DNA of 22,354 bases from Sulfurovum sp. (GCA_023955225.1 JAGSGJ010000034.1:1-22354); one strand, 5' to 3'; counted from the stretch's first letter, positions 12,735 through 21,929 are shown. Notes: generated by a model not told the origin, from the sequence alone. Made by a program: numbers and translations.

Positions 12735-13850
12735 ATGTTTGTAGATAGTGTAGAACTAACAATTAGTTCTGGTAAAGGTGGTGCGGGTTCCATCTCTTTT
12801 TGGACAGAAAAATTTGTCTCTAAAGGTGGTCCTGATGGTGGTGATGGTGGCCGTGGAGGTTCTGTACTTTTTAAAGTAGATAATAATACAGATACACTCT
12901 CCGGACTTCGTGGTCGTAACCATATTAAAGCAGAAAATGGTCGTCCTGGAGAAGGTCGTAAGTGTTATGGACGCAAAGGACAGGATACTGTTATTACTGT
13001 TCCTCCAGGTACTACAGTTGTAGACATGGAGACAGGTGAAGAACTGCTTGATCTTCTCAATGAAGGTGATGTTGTTCCCTTTATTGAAGGGGGTAAAGGC
13101 GGTTTAGGAAATATGCACTTTAAAAGTTCAAGTAACCAAAGACCAACTTATGCGCAACCTGGACTTCCAGGGATTACTAAACAAGTAAGACTTGAAATGA
13201 AACTCATCGCAGATGTAGGTTTAGTTGGATATCCAAATGTAGGGAAGTCTACACTTATAGCTACACTTTCAAATGCAAGACCACAGGTAGCCAACTATGA
13301 GTTTACTACATTGACACCAAAGCTTGGTGTGGTGCATATGGGTGATTATGATTCCTATATGATGGCAGATATTCCTGGTATTATCGAGGGTGCCAGTGAT
13401 GGTAGAGGTTTGGGTTTAGAGTTTTTAAAGCATATCGAGAGAACCAAAACGTTACTTCTGATGATTGATGCAGCAAATTACAGAGAGATGAAGTATCAGT
13501 ATGAGACACTTCTTGTTGAATTGCAACGTTATTCTGAAACGCTTTCGGCACGAAAGCATGCGATTGCCATTACCAAAATTGATGCACTTTCACAAGATGA
13601 AGTCAATGCTTTAACAGAAACATTTTTGGCTGACATAGGTTTGGAAGCAAATGATACGATGAATAAATATAAAGCAGATACAAAGTATATAAGTTATGGA
13701 TTCAAGACAGACTTTGGCGTAAAATTACCAGAAGAGAAACCATTTTTTGTACTCCCAATCTCCTCTGTAGCACACTTAAATACTGAAGCATTACGTTATG
13801 CTATTGGTGATTTTGTCAAAAATGTTAAAGAAGAAAATGAAGCTGAGTAA
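12735..13850 (+). CDS. obgE: GTPase ObgE/CgtA, 50S subunit assembly factor
   Basis: Obg is an essential GTPase that binds late 50S precursors and links ribosome assembly to the stringent response. The 371-residue protein has the glycine-rich Obg fold at about residues 1–158 (GGPDGGDGGRGG at 31–42), then the G domain with G1 GYPNVGKST (165–173), the conserved TT of switch I near 191–192, G3 DIPG (212–215) and G4 TKID. The C-terminal extension after the G domain is short. The ribosome binding site is AAAGG, about six bases before the ATG. It is the first gene of a run continuing to proB (nine-base gap) and beyond. Confidence 0.97.
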   Translation: MFVDSVELTISSGKGGAGSISFWTEKFVSKGGPDGGDGGRGGSVLFKVDNNTDTLSGLRGRNHIKAENGRPGEGRKCYGRKGQDTVITVPPGTTVVDMETGEELLDLLNEGDVVPFIEGGKGGLGNMHFKSSSNQRPTYAQPGLPGITKQVRLEMKLIADVGLVGYPNVGKSTLIATLSNARPQVANYEFTTLTPKLGVVHMGDYDSYMMADIPGIIEGASDGRGLGLEFLKHIERTKTLLLMIDAANYREMKYQYETLLVELQRYSETLSARKHAIAITKIDALSQDEVNALTETFLADIGLEANDTMNKYKADTKYISYGFKTDFGVKLPEEKPFFVLPISSVAHLNTEALRYAIGDFVKNVKEENEAE

Positions 13851-13859
13851 GTAGGTTCA

Positions 13860-14621
13860 ATGAAAAGAGTTGTAATTAAAGTAGGTTCTCATGTCATAAC
13901 AGAAAATGGCACGATTGCTAAAACACGTATGTTGGCATTGGTGCAGTTGATTGCAGAACTAAAAGAAAATAAATATGAAATCATTTTAGTCAGTTCAGGT
14001 GCGGTATCCGCAGGATATACTCAATTACCATTAGACAGAAGTATAGTGGCAAACAAGCAGGCACTTGCTGCTATTGGACAACCTTATTTACTTAAAATGT
14101 ATCAAGAGAAGTTTTCCAGGTTCAACTTACTCTGCTCACAAGTACTTTTGAGTGCAGATGTATTTGATTCTAAAAAGCATAGAGAACATGCCAAAAATGC
14201 AATAGACACACTTTTAAAAAACAATGTTGTGCCTATTATCAATGAAAATGATACAGTAAGTATTGAAGAATTAGTTTTTGGCGACAATGACAGACTCTCT
14301 GCACATGTGGCACACTACTTTGAGGCAGAACTACTTGTTATACTTTCAGACATCGATGCCTTTTATGATAAAGATCCAAATAAATATGACGATGCTAAAC
14401 GAAGAGCTGTAGTAAACACGATAGAAGAGGATGAACTCAACGCTGATCATACGCCTAATAATGAATTTGCAACAGGTGGAATAGTGACTAAACTTGAATC
14501 TGCAGATTTCTTAATGAAACAGGGGAAAGAGATGTTTTTAGCAAGCGGATTTGATCTTAGCGATGTGAATGCGTTTCTTATAGATGGTGAGCATAAAGGT
14601 GGAACACTTTTTAAAGCCTAA
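13860..14621 (+). CDS. proB: Glutamate 5-kinase (short form without PUA domain)
   Basis: ProB phosphorylates glutamate to glutamyl-5-phosphate, the first step of proline synthesis. The 253-residue product is the amino-acid-kinase domain alone: VVIKVGSHVIT at the N-terminus, VSSGAVSAG at about 44–52, INENDTVS and the FGDNDRLSAHVA segment, DIDAFYDKDP and the GGIVTKLESA motif. Many bacterial ProB proteins carry an extra C-terminal PUA domain (about 367 residues in E. coli) that is absent here, as I recall for Campylobacter too. It sits nine bases after obgE. proA is not in the window. Confidence 0.95.
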   Translation: MKRVVIKVGSHVITENGTIAKTRMLALVQLIAELKENKYEIILVSSGAVSAGYTQLPLDRSIVANKQALAAIGQPYLLKMYQEKFSRFNLLCSQVLLSADVFDSKKHREHAKNAIDTLLKNNVVPIINENDTVSIEELVFGDNDRLSAHVAHYFEAELLVILSDIDAFYDKDPNKYDDAKRRAVVNTIEEDELNADHTPNNEFATGGIVTKLESADFLMKQGKEMFLASGFDLSDVNAFLIDGEHKGGTLFKA

Positions 14622-14651
14622 ACGCGTTTAATTTATAATAAGAAGAATAGA

Positions 14652-15566
14652 ATGAAATATAAAATAGTCTACATGGGAACACCCCACTACGCAAAAGAGA
14701 TCCTAAATACACTGATAGAAGCTGAAGACATGCAAGTCTCTTTGGTTTTAACACAACCAGACCGTCCTGCAGGACGTAAGAAAGTGTTGACAGCACCTCC
14801 AGTGAAATTATTAGCCTTAGATCACAGTATTAAAGTTTTACAACCTAATAGGTTAAGTGATGAAGGTATAGAAAATGCAATCAAAGAGGTGAAACCGGAT
14901 TTTATAGTGGTAGCAGCATTTGGACAGATCTTACCTAGAAGTATATTAGATATTGCTCCTTGTATCAACTTACATGCTTCACTTTTACCTCAGTATAGAG
15001 GTGCCTCTCCTGTACAACAATCTTTACTCAATGGTGATGAAAAAACAGGTGTCACTTCTATGTTAATGGAGGAGGGATTAGATACTGGTCCTATGTTGGA
15101 AAAAGTAGAATTTGTCATACCATCAGACATGCGTCTACATGCATTGATGGCACAACTTACCTCGGATGCCTGTACACTTACCCTAAGTACAATTCGAAAC
15201 TATGATAACCTCACAGCCCAAATACAAGATGAATCAGAGGCAACACTTTGTAAAAAAATTAAAAAGAGTGATGGTGAAGTCAATTTTGAAGATGCAACTT
15301 TGATCTATAATAAATACCGTGCATTTGAAGGTTGGCCAGGCATATTTACGGCTAATGGTACAAAACTTGATGGACTTAATATCGTAGATACAACATCTAA
15401 GAACAGCGTTTTAGAAATACTCTCATTTGATGCTGACAGTGTAGTGGTTGGATGCAGTAGAGGTACATTGAAAATCGAAAGTTTACAACCTGCATCAAAA
15501 AAAGCGATGTCAGCTAAAGCGTATTGTGTAGGAAGGGGGATGAAAGTTGGAGATACTCTACTTTAA
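14652..15566 (+). CDS. fmt: Methionyl-tRNA formyltransferase
   Basis: Fmt transfers a formyl group from 10-formyltetrahydrofolate to initiator Met-tRNA. The 304-residue length is normal. The catalytic residues fall at the same numbers as in E. coli: Asn106 and His108 in INLHASLLPQYRGASP, and Asp144 in EEGLDTGPM. The N-terminal domain starts with KIVYMGTPHYA and has the usual loop TQPDRPAGR. The C-terminal tRNA-binding domain includes YNKYRAFEGWPG. It lies 30 bases after proB and overlaps birA by 20 bases. Confidence 0.97.
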   Translation: MKYKIVYMGTPHYAKEILNTLIEAEDMQVSLVLTQPDRPAGRKKVLTAPPVKLLALDHSIKVLQPNRLSDEGIENAIKEVKPDFIVVAAFGQILPRSILDIAPCINLHASLLPQYRGASPVQQSLLNGDEKTGVTSMLMEEGLDTGPMLEKVEFVIPSDMRLHALMAQLTSDACTLTLSTIRNYDNLTAQIQDESEATLCKKIKKSDGEVNFEDATLIYNKYRAFEGWPGIFTANGTKLDGLNIVDTTSKNSVLEILSFDADSVVVGCSRGTLKIESLQPASKKAMSAKAYCVGRGMKVGDTLL

Positions 15567-16182
15567 TACGCTTCCTTCTACACAAAAATATCTGCTAGAA
15601 CTGTTAAAAGAGGGTAAGATCCAAGCACCTGTAGCTGTGATAAGTTCAGAACAAAGTTTAGGTATGGGAAGTCGTGATAATTCTTGGTCAGGAGGAGAAG
15701 GAAACTTTTTTGCTTCTATAGCGATTGATTTAGATATGCTTCCTCAAGATCTACCGCTTGGTTCAGCTTCTATTTACTTCTCTTTTATTATGAAACAGAC
15801 ACTTGAGGCACTTGATGAAAGTATCTGGTTAAAATGGCCCAATGACTTCTATGTAAATGATGATAAAGTAGGGGGGACCATTACCAAAAAAGTGAAGAAT
15901 ACTTTAGTGTGTGGAATTGGAATAAATTTAAAAAATTCTCAAAATGGATATAGAGCCTTGCAGTGCGATATTTCAGTCCAGAAACTGCTTGAAAATTATC
16001 TTTTTGCACTTGAAAAATTTCCAAAATGGAAGCAGGTTTTTAGTGAGTATGAGATAGAATTTGAACTAAGTAGGAAGTTTTCAGTTCATATTGAAAACGA
16101 TAAAAAGAGCCTCTCAGATGCGATATTATGTGAGGATGGCTCTTTAATTATAGAAGGCAAGAGGGTGTTTAGTTTACGATGA
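15547..16182 (+). CDS. birA: Biotin–[acetyl-CoA-carboxylase] ligase, short form without DNA-binding domain
   Basis: BirA attaches biotin to the biotin carboxyl carrier protein through biotinyl-AMP. The 211-residue protein is only the catalytic domain; the helix-turn-helix repressor domain of the E. coli type is absent, so it should not regulate transcription. The biotin-binding loop reads GMGSRDNSW (39–47) in place of the common GRGR pattern, followed by KWPND (96–100) and the GGTITKK segment (109–115). Translation starts at a TTG inside the end of fmt, supported by a strong GGAAGGGGGA site six bases upstream and by family alignment (NTLPSTQKYLLE near the N-terminus). It overlaps parA by four bases (ATGA). 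Confidence 0.92.
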   Translation: MEILYFNTLPSTQKYLLELLKEGKIQAPVAVISSEQSLGMGSRDNSWSGGEGNFFASIAIDLDMLPQDLPLGSASIYFSFIMKQTLEALDESIWLKWPNDFYVNDDKVGGTITKKVKNTLVCGIGINLKNSQNGYRALQCDISVQKLLENYLFALEKFPKWKQVFSEYEIEFELSRKFSVHIENDKKSLSDAILCEDGSLIIEGKRVFSLR

Positions 16183-16964
16183 GCGAAGTTATTAGCATAG
16201 CCAACCAAAAAGGTGGCGTAGGGAAAACAACAACAGCAGTAAATTTAGCAGCTTCTCTGGCTGAAAAAGGAAAGAAAGTCCTTCTTCTGGACATTGATCC
16301 ACAGTCGAATGCAACGACAAGTTTAGGCTTTAGCAGAAGTGATTATGAGTTCAATATTTATCATGTACTTATAGGCAGTAAAAAACTTTCAGAAGTGATC
16401 CTTAAAACAGAGGTTAAAAACCTTAAACTGGTACCATCGAACATTGGTTTGGTTGGTATAGAAAAAGAATTCTATAATCCTAAAGCAAAAAATAGAGAAT
16501 TGGTTCTTAAAGAAAAAATTAAAGAGATCTCTTCGAAATTTGACTTTATTATTATCGATTCACCTCCGGCTTTGGGACCTATTACCATCAATGCCTTGAG
16601 TGCATCTGACTCTGTAATTATCCCTATTCAGTGTGAATTTTTTGCGCTAGAAGGTCTTGCACAGCTACTCAATACGGTAAGTCTTTTGAAAAAAACGATT
16701 AATCCAAGACTTAAGATCAAAGGTTTTTTACCTACGATGTACTCTGGACAAAATAATCTTTCAAAACAAGTACTTGCCGATTTAAGTCACCATTTTAAGG
16801 ATAAACTTTTCCATATAAAAAAAGGCAAAGAGTGTATTGTTGTACCACGTAATGTAAAGGTAGCAGAGAGTCCAAGTTTTGGTAAACCAGTTACTTCATA
16901 CGCTGCAAATTCTAAAGGTTCTATCGCGTATAGAGACCTAGCAACAGTTATAGCAAGAGGTTAA
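16179..16964 (+). CDS. parA: ParA/Soj-family chromosome partitioning ATPase
   Basis: ParA is an ATP-dependent DNA-binding protein that moves ParB–parS complexes during chromosome segregation. The 261-residue protein has the deviant Walker A motif KGGVGKTT (11–18) with the signature lysine, DIDPQSNATTSLG as Walker A' and IIIDSPPALG as Walker B. The absence of an N-terminal DNA-binding domain places it with the small chromosomal Soj type rather than the large plasmid ParA. It overlaps birA by four bases and is followed by parB after four bases, forming a standard pair. No parS site was seen in the window. Confidence 0.96.
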   Translation: MSEVISIANQKGGVGKTTTAVNLAASLAEKGKKVLLLDIDPQSNATTSLGFSRSDYEFNIYHVLIGSKKLSEVILKTEVKNLKLVPSNIGLVGIEKEFYNPKAKNRELVLKEKIKEISSKFDFIIIDSPPALGPITINALSASDSVIIPIQCEFFALEGLAQLLNTVSLLKKTINPRLKIKGFLPTMYSGQNNLSKQVLADLSHHFKDKLFHIKKGKECIVVPRNVKVAESPSFGKPVTSYAANSKGSIAYRDLATVIARG

Positions 16965-16968
16965 AAAT

Positions 16969-17880
16969 ATGGCATTAGGTAGAGGACTTGGAGAGATCCT
17001 TTCTGAAGTAGAAGAAGCATACGAAAAAGACTTGAGTGGTATCGACAGTTTTGAGCTTGAAGCAAAAGGTGCACGAGTAGAAGAATTACCTATAGATAGT
17101 ATTTCTCCGAATCCTTTTCAGCCGCGTAAACATTTTGATGAAAAAGCACTTCAAGAGTTAAGTCAGTCTATCGCAGAACATGGACTGCTTCAACCTATCG
17201 TTGTCATAGAAAAAGAAGATGGTTATCTGCTTATCGCAGGGGAACGTCGTTTTAGAGCACATAAGCTTGCAAAACTTACACATATAAAAGCGATTATAGC
17301 GGATGCAAATATAGATGATGTTAGACTTCGTGAGCTTGCACTTATCGAAAATATTCAAAGAGAAAACCTTAATGCTATCGAACTTGCAAACTCTTATGCT
17401 GAGTTGATAGAAGTACATAATATCACACATGATGATCTCTCTTCTATCGTACATAAAAGCCGTTCACAGATCACCAATACTATGCGTCTTCTCAGCTTAT
17501 CTACTTATGCACAAGAAGAACTTGTTAAGGCTAAGATATCTCAAGGACATGCGAAAATTTTAGTGGGTCTTGATGAGAAGAAACAACAAATTGTGATAGA
17601 CAGTATTATCGGACAAAAACTATCTGTGCGCGACACTGAAAATATGGTGAAGAATTATAAAGGTAATGTGTCTGTAAATGTACCTAAAACAGCAACACCA
17701 AGTCTACTGGAAAAATATGCCGATGTTTTTGCAGAAGCTTTACCTTTTAAGCACAAACTCAAAGCAAAAAGTATTGAAATTAGTTTTGAGAATGAAAAAG
17801 AGGTTGAAAACTTCTTAGCACAGTTACAAGCAATGAACGATAAGAAGATAAATACACTATTTAAACGTATGCTTAAATAA
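16969..17880 (+). CDS. parB: ParB/Spo0J-family chromosome partitioning protein
   Basis: ParB binds parS sites near the origin and spreads as a CTP-dependent clamp. The 303-residue protein starts with ALGRGLGEIL, the short N-terminal segment that stimulates ParA in relatives. The CTP-binding domain has NPFQPRKHFDE (48–58) and GERRFRA (91–97). A helix-turn-helix follows with LALIENIQRENLN and HKSRSQITNTMRLL, and a C-terminal dimerisation domain ends the protein. It sits between parA and the ATP synthase operon, as in other Campylobacterota. There is no clear terminator behind it. Confidence 0.96.
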   Translation: MALGRGLGEILSEVEEAYEKDLSGIDSFELEAKGARVEELPIDSISPNPFQPRKHFDEKALQELSQSIAEHGLLQPIVVIEKEDGYLLIAGERRFRAHKLAKLTHIKAIIADANIDDVRLRELALIENIQRENLNAIELANSYAELIEVHNITHDDLSSIVHKSRSQITNTMRLLSLSTYAQEELVKAKISQGHAKILVGLDEKKQQIVIDSIIGQKLSVRDTENMVKNYKGNVSVNVPKTATPSLLEKYADVFAEALPFKHKLKAKSIEISFENEKEVENFLAQLQAMNDKKINTLFKRMLK

Positions 17881-17951
17881 AATCTCTACTTCCTCCCCTT
17901 ATATTTTAACGAATCACATTGATTTTAATCATACCCTCATGACAATAATGG

Positions 17952-17957
17952 TAAAAT
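17952..17957 (+). promoter_or_regulatory. Putative -10 box of the ATP synthase operon
   Basis: TAAAAT in the context AATGGTAAAATAATGCG lies 26 bases before the start of atpF'. The leader would be about 20 bases and contains the strong GAGGAG ribosome binding site (17973–17978). Confidence 0.5.
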
Positions 17958-17983
17958 AATGCGAAATTACATGAGGAGTTTTA

Positions 17984-18406
17984 ATGCTTGACATACATTT
18001 ACCATTGATGTTGTTCGTACTCGCTTTATTTCTAACCCTACTTGTTCTTTTAAATAATATGCTATTTCAGCCATTGGTGAAATTTATGGATGATAGAGAT
18101 CATTCTATAGCAAAAGATTTAGAAGCTGCAAAAGGATTTAGTGGTAACAGCGATGAACTAAATGCAAAGGCAGATGAAATTATTAGCAATGCTAAAAATG
18201 AAGCTGCGGGAATCAGACAGAAAGCAATTGATGATGAAAAAACATTGGCTGCAAGTAAAGTCGAGACCAAACAAAATGAATTAGAAACTGAGTATAACAA
18301 GTTTGTAGAAAAGCTGAACTCTGACAAAGAGAACCTTAAAAACTCTCTTCTTTCTCAAATGCCTCTTTTTAAAGAGAGCCTAAAAGCTAAATTTAGCAAA
18401 TTATAA
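17984..18406 (+). CDS. atpF': F1Fo ATP synthase subunit b'
   Basis: This is one of two peripheral-stalk b-type subunits. The 140-residue product has one N-terminal membrane helix (about residues 6–28) followed by MLFQPLVKFMDDRDHSIAKDL, where the helix leaves the membrane, and a long charged helical region predicted to be coiled coil. A pair of different b subunits is typical of photosynthetic bacteria and also of Campylobacterota. The start has a strong GAGGAG site five bases upstream. It is first in the operon, with atpF twelve bases after its stop. Confidence 0.9.
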   Translation: MLDIHLPLMLFVLALFLTLLVLLNNMLFQPLVKFMDDRDHSIAKDLEAAKGFSGNSDELNAKADEIISNAKNEAAGIRQKAIDDEKTLAASKVETKQNELETEYNKFVEKLNSDKENLKNSLLSQMPLFKESLKAKFSKL

Positions 18407-18418
18407 GAAGGGATGAAT

Positions 18419-18964
18419 ATGAAAAAAATAGTACTATTGTCTTTGCTTATGGTACCTGCTATTCTTTTGGCTAGTGGCGGTGATGCTGAATCAACCCGTT
18501 ACTTTGCTCAAACTGGTAGAGAGACAGATTTTTGGCCAAGAGTAGTTAACTTTACTATCTTTGCAGCATTGCTTTACTATTTGCTTGCTAACCCGATCAA
18601 AAACTTTTTTAAAGGTAGAAGTGAAGGTATTGCAGCTCAGTTAAATGAGATAGAAAAGAAACTTCAAGCAGCTAAAGATGAGAAAAAAGAAGCGCAGAAC
18701 CGTTTAGATGAAAGTGAAAAGAGAGCAGAAGAAATTCTTACTGATGCAAAAGCTGAAGCAGTTCTCTTAGCAGACAAAATCGCGACTGCAAATCAAAATG
18801 ACTTAGTTACTTTAGATAAACAACTTGAAGAGAAAATGTCTTTAGAAGAGAGAAGATCAGCAAGAGAAGCAATTGATGAGATCTTGAGTGAGAATATCAC
18901 TAGGGATGACATTATGTTGGATGAAGCTAAAGTTGTTGAAATTATTTCTAAGAAGGTGGCATAA
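18419..18964 (+). CDS. atpF: F1Fo ATP synthase subunit b, with a signal-peptide-like N-terminus
   Basis: The second stalk subunit has 181 residues from ATG 18419. I prefer this start to the ATG at 18413 because AAGGG (18408–18412) directly abuts 18413 but lies six bases from 18419. The N-terminus KKIVLLSLLMVPAILLASGG looks like a cleavable signal peptide. Then comes a periplasm-facing stretch, one membrane helix (VVNFTIFAALLYYLLANPI) and a long charged coiled-coil arm. An extra N-terminal hydrophobic segment is unusual compared with the E. coli subunit b (156 residues). The stop overlaps atpH by one base (TAATG). Confidence 0.9.
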   Translation: MKKIVLLSLLMVPAILLASGGDAESTRYFAQTGRETDFWPRVVNFTIFAALLYYLLANPIKNFFKGRSEGIAAQLNEIEKKLQAAKDEKKEAQNRLDESEKRAEEILTDAKAEAVLLADKIATANQNDLVTLDKQLEEKMSLEERRSAREAIDEILSENITRDDIMLDEAKVVEIISKKVA

Positions 18965-19491
18965 TGGAAGAATTAATTGCTAAAAGATATGCACAAGCAC
19001 TTTCTTCTGTATCTAAAGACCTTCCAGGTATTTTAGAAGTACTTAATGTACTGAGTGAAGTGATAAGCAGTTCTGAGATTCAGTCAACATTGGCATCTCC
19101 AATCATTTCAAGTGAAAATAAGACAGCAATGATCTTATCTGCACTTGGTGAAAATGTAGATGGTTCACTTGTGAATTTCATTAAGATCTTAGGTGAGAAC
19201 AGAAGACTTGACTTGATTCCTGCAATTACAAAAGTACTTAACACAGATCAGCAAAGAGTTTCTAATGAGTATGAAGGTGTATTGAAAAGTGCATCATCAC
19301 TCGATGAAGCAGCATTGGCTAATCTTGAAGAGACACTTAAAAAGTATACAGGTTCAACGATTAAATTGAGACAAGAAAAAAGTGACCTAGATGGGTTACG
19401 TGTTTCAGTGGATGATTTGGGTATAGAGGTAAACTTCTCTAAGCAGAGAGTTAAAGAACAGTTAATTGATTTCATTAAGAAATCTTTATAG
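18964..19491 (+). CDS. atpH: F1Fo ATP synthase subunit delta
   Basis: Subunit delta sits on top of F1 and joins it to the b/b' stalk. The 175-residue length and the N-terminus EELIAKRYAQALSSV are typical, as is the C-terminal domain with ISVDDLGIEVNFS-like residues near 155–168 (LRVSVDDLGIEVNFSKQ). The start overlaps the atpF stop by one base, which suggests coupled synthesis of stalk components. A gap of 23 bases separates it from atpA. Confidence 0.93.
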   Translation: MEELIAKRYAQALSSVSKDLPGILEVLNVLSEVISSSEIQSTLASPIISSENKTAMILSALGENVDGSLVNFIKILGENRRLDLIPAITKVLNTDQQRVSNEYEGVLKSASSLDEAALANLEETLKKYTGSTIKLRQEKSDLDGLRVSVDDLGIEVNFSKQRVKEQLIDFIKKSL

Positions 19492-19514
19492 TTATCTAAT
19501 AGAAAGGAGTATCA

Positions 19515-21029
19515 GTGGCAGTTAAATTGCAAGCAGATGAGATAAGTTCGATCATCAAAGAAAGAATTGAGAATTTTGAAATTGATGTTGACATCAATGA
19601 AGTAGGAAAAGTAGTAGGTATCGCAGACGGTATTTCAACAGTATATGGTCTTAACAATGTTATGGCTGGTGAAGTTGTAGAGTTTGATAATGGTGCTAGA
19701 GGACTTGTATTAAACCTAGAAGAGGCAAACGTTGGTGTTGTTGTTCTTGGTACCAGTACAGGTATTAGAGAAGGTATGAGTGTAAAAAGAGTTGGTGATC
19801 TTCTTAAAGTTCCTGTAGGTGATGGAGTGATAGGTAGAGTTGTAAACTCTCTTGGTGAAGCAGTCGATGGTAAAGGTGCTATTGAAGCAGCTGAGCATAG
19901 ATTTGTTGAAGAAAAAGCACCAGGGATCATGGCTAGAAAATCAGTGCATGAACCACTTCAAACAGGTATCAAAGCGATTGATGCACTTGTACCGGTTGGT
20001 AGAGGGCAAAGAGAGCTTATCATTGGTGATAGACAAACTGGTAAAACAACATTGGCTATCGATACGATCATCAACCAAAAAGGTCAAGATGTTGTTTGTA
20101 TCTATGTTGCGATTGGTCAAAAACAATCAACAGTAGCGGCTACAGTGAAAAAACTTGAAGAGCATGGAGCAATGGATTACACTATCATCGTAACTGCTGG
20201 TGCAGCTGAGTCTTCAGCACTTCAATTCCTTGCTCCTTATGCTGGTGTAACAATGGCTGAATACTTCAGAGACAATGGTAGACATGCAGTTATCTTCTAT
20301 GATGACCTTTCTAAGCACGCTGTTGCATATAGAGAGATGTCATTGATCCTTAGAAGACCTCCAGGTAGAGAAGCATACCCAGGTGATGTTTTCTATCTTC
20401 ACTCAAGACTTCTTGAAAGAGCTGCAAAGCTTTCTGATGAGTTAGGTGCTGGTTCTATTACTGCATTCCCTATTATTGAGACTCAAGCAGGTGATGTTGC
20501 GGCGTATATTCCGACAAACGTTATTTCTATTACAGATGGTCAGATCTTCCTAGAAACTGATCTATTCAACTCGGGTATCAGACCAGCGATCAACGTAGGT
20601 CTTTCAGTTTCTCGTGTTGGTGGTGCTGCTCAGATTAAAGCGACAAAACAAGTTTCTGGTACATTGAGACTTGACCTTGCTTCATTTAGAGAACTTCAAG
20701 CATTTGCACAATTTGCATCTGATCTTGATGACTATACTAGAAGTCAACTTGAACGTGGACAAAGAATGGTAGAGGTACTAAAGCAAGGACCATATGCTCC
20801 AGTTGCTATTGAAAAACAAGTTGTAATTATATTTGCAGGTGCAAATGGATTCCTTGATGATATCGCTGTGTCTTCTGTAACAAAATTTGAAGCAGGTCTT
20901 ATGCCATTTATGGAAGCAAAATATGCAAACATTCTTGATGCTATCAGAAATGAGAAAAAAATCTCTGATGATACAGATGGAGAATTACGTAAAGCTATCG
21001 AAGATTTCAAAGCTTCATTTGCTGGATAA
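19515..21029 (+). CDS. atpA: F1Fo ATP synthase subunit alpha
   Basis: Alpha is the regulatory nucleotide-binding subunit of the F1 hexamer. The 504-residue protein has the P-loop GDRQTGKTT (171–179), the IYVAIGQKQSTVA segment and the conserved catalytic-interface region SVSRVGGAAQ with its arginine. The start codon is GTG, with AAAGGAG six bases upstream, and no upstream ATG fits the family N-terminus. It follows atpH and precedes atpG by twelve bases. Complete and conserved; no unusual features. Confidence 0.98.
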   Translation: MAVKLQADEISSIIKERIENFEIDVDINEVGKVVGIADGISTVYGLNNVMAGEVVEFDNGARGLVLNLEEANVGVVVLGTSTGIREGMSVKRVGDLLKVPVGDGVIGRVVNSLGEAVDGKGAIEAAEHRFVEEKAPGIMARKSVHEPLQTGIKAIDALVPVGRGQRELIIGDRQTGKTTLAIDTIINQKGQDVVCIYVAIGQKQSTVAATVKKLEEHGAMDYTIIVTAGAAESSALQFLAPYAGVTMAEYFRDNGRHAVIFYDDLSKHAVAYREMSLILRRPPGREAYPGDVFYLHSRLLERAAKLSDELGAGSITAFPIIETQAGDVAAYIPTNVISITDGQIFLETDLFNSGIRPAINVGLSVSRVGGAAQIKATKQVSGTLRLDLASFRELQAFAQFASDLDDYTRSQLERGQRMVEVLKQGPYAPVAIEKQVVIIFAGANGFLDDIAVSSVTKFEAGLMPFMEAKYANILDAIRNEKKISDDTDGELRKAIEDFKASFAG

Positions 21030-21041
21030 GAAAGGCTTAGA

Positions 21042-21929
21042 ATGGCTAATTTAAAAGAGATAAAGCGTAAGATTGGAAGTGTTAAAAACACACAAAAGAC
21101 CACTAACGCTATGAAGCTTGTCTCTTCTGCTAAATTAAAAAGAACAGAAGAACTTGCTAAAAGATCTAGAGTCTATGCTGAAAAATTGACTGGCCTCTTA
21201 AATGAGATCGCTCAAAAAATGCAGCAGTCGAATGCAGACGGTATAGATAATGTTTATTTTAAGGATGTACAAAATCCTAAGATAGTAGACATTGTATTTA
21301 TCACAGCAGACAAAGGTCTTTGTGGTGGTTTTAACTCACAAACAATCAAAAGAGCAAATCAGATGATTGCTGAGTATAAAGCACAGGATGTGAAAGTACG
21401 TCTTAGAGCAGTAGGTAGAAAAGGTATCGATTATTTTAAATTCAACAATGTTGAATTAAACGATGAAATCGTAGGTCTTTCTGCTGCACCTGACTTTAAG
21501 AAAGCTGCAGAGTTTATCTCTGAAGTGGCTGAATCATATGTCAATGGTGAGACAGATAAGATTATCTTGATTCACAATGGTTATGTAAACATGATCACTC
21601 AAGAAGTTAGAGAAGATCAGGTTTTACCAGTGGATTCGTCAAAACTAGTACTTGATAAGGTTTCAACTTCTGAACTTGAAGTTGAACCGGATGATGATGA
21701 TACCCTTCTTGATGCATTGGTTAAGCGTTATATTGAGTATACAATGTATTACTCACTTATCGATTCATTGGCAGCAGAACACTCTGCTCGTATGCAAGCG
21801 ATGGACGCAGCAACTACTAATGCTAAAGAGATGGTAAAAGAACTTACTGTGAAGTATAACAAAGCAAGACAAGAAGCCATTACTACTGAACTCATAGAGA
21901 TCATCAGTGGTGTGGAATCAATGAAATAA
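21042..21929 (+). CDS. atpG: F1Fo ATP synthase subunit gamma
   Basis: Gamma is the central rotor shaft within the alpha3beta3 ring. The 295-residue protein begins with the coiled-coil helix ANLKEIKRKIGSVKNTQKTT and AMKLVSSAKLKR and contains the conserved ITADKGLCGGFN. It ends in the second long helix, NKARQEAITTELIEIISG. Length is normal. It sits between atpA and atpD, with fourteen bases to the next start. Confidence 0.97.
   Translation: MANLKEIKRKIGSVKNTQKTTNAMKLVSSAKLKRTEELAKRSRVYAEKLTGLLNEIAQKMQQSNADGIDNVYFKDVQNPKIVDIVFITADKGLCGGFNSQTIKRANQMIAEYKAQDVKVRLRAVGRKGIDYFKFNNVELNDEIVGLSAAPDFKKAAEFISEVAESYVNGETDKIILIHNGYVNMITQEVREDQVLPVDSSKLVLDKVSTSELEVEPDDDDTLLDALVKRYIEYTMYYSLIDSLAAEHSARMQAMDAATTNAKEMVKELTVKYNKARQEAITTELIEIISGVESMK

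Noticed and set aside
16179..17983. parS site near parAB
   Set aside because: No sequence close to TGTTTCACGTGAAACA was seen around parAB or elsewhere in the window by eye; a scan allowing mismatches was not possible.
17881..17983. Terminator between parB and the ATP synthase operon
   Set aside because: No stable hairpin followed by Ts was found; only a weak GATT/AATC pairing is present, so read-through from parB into atpF' is possible.
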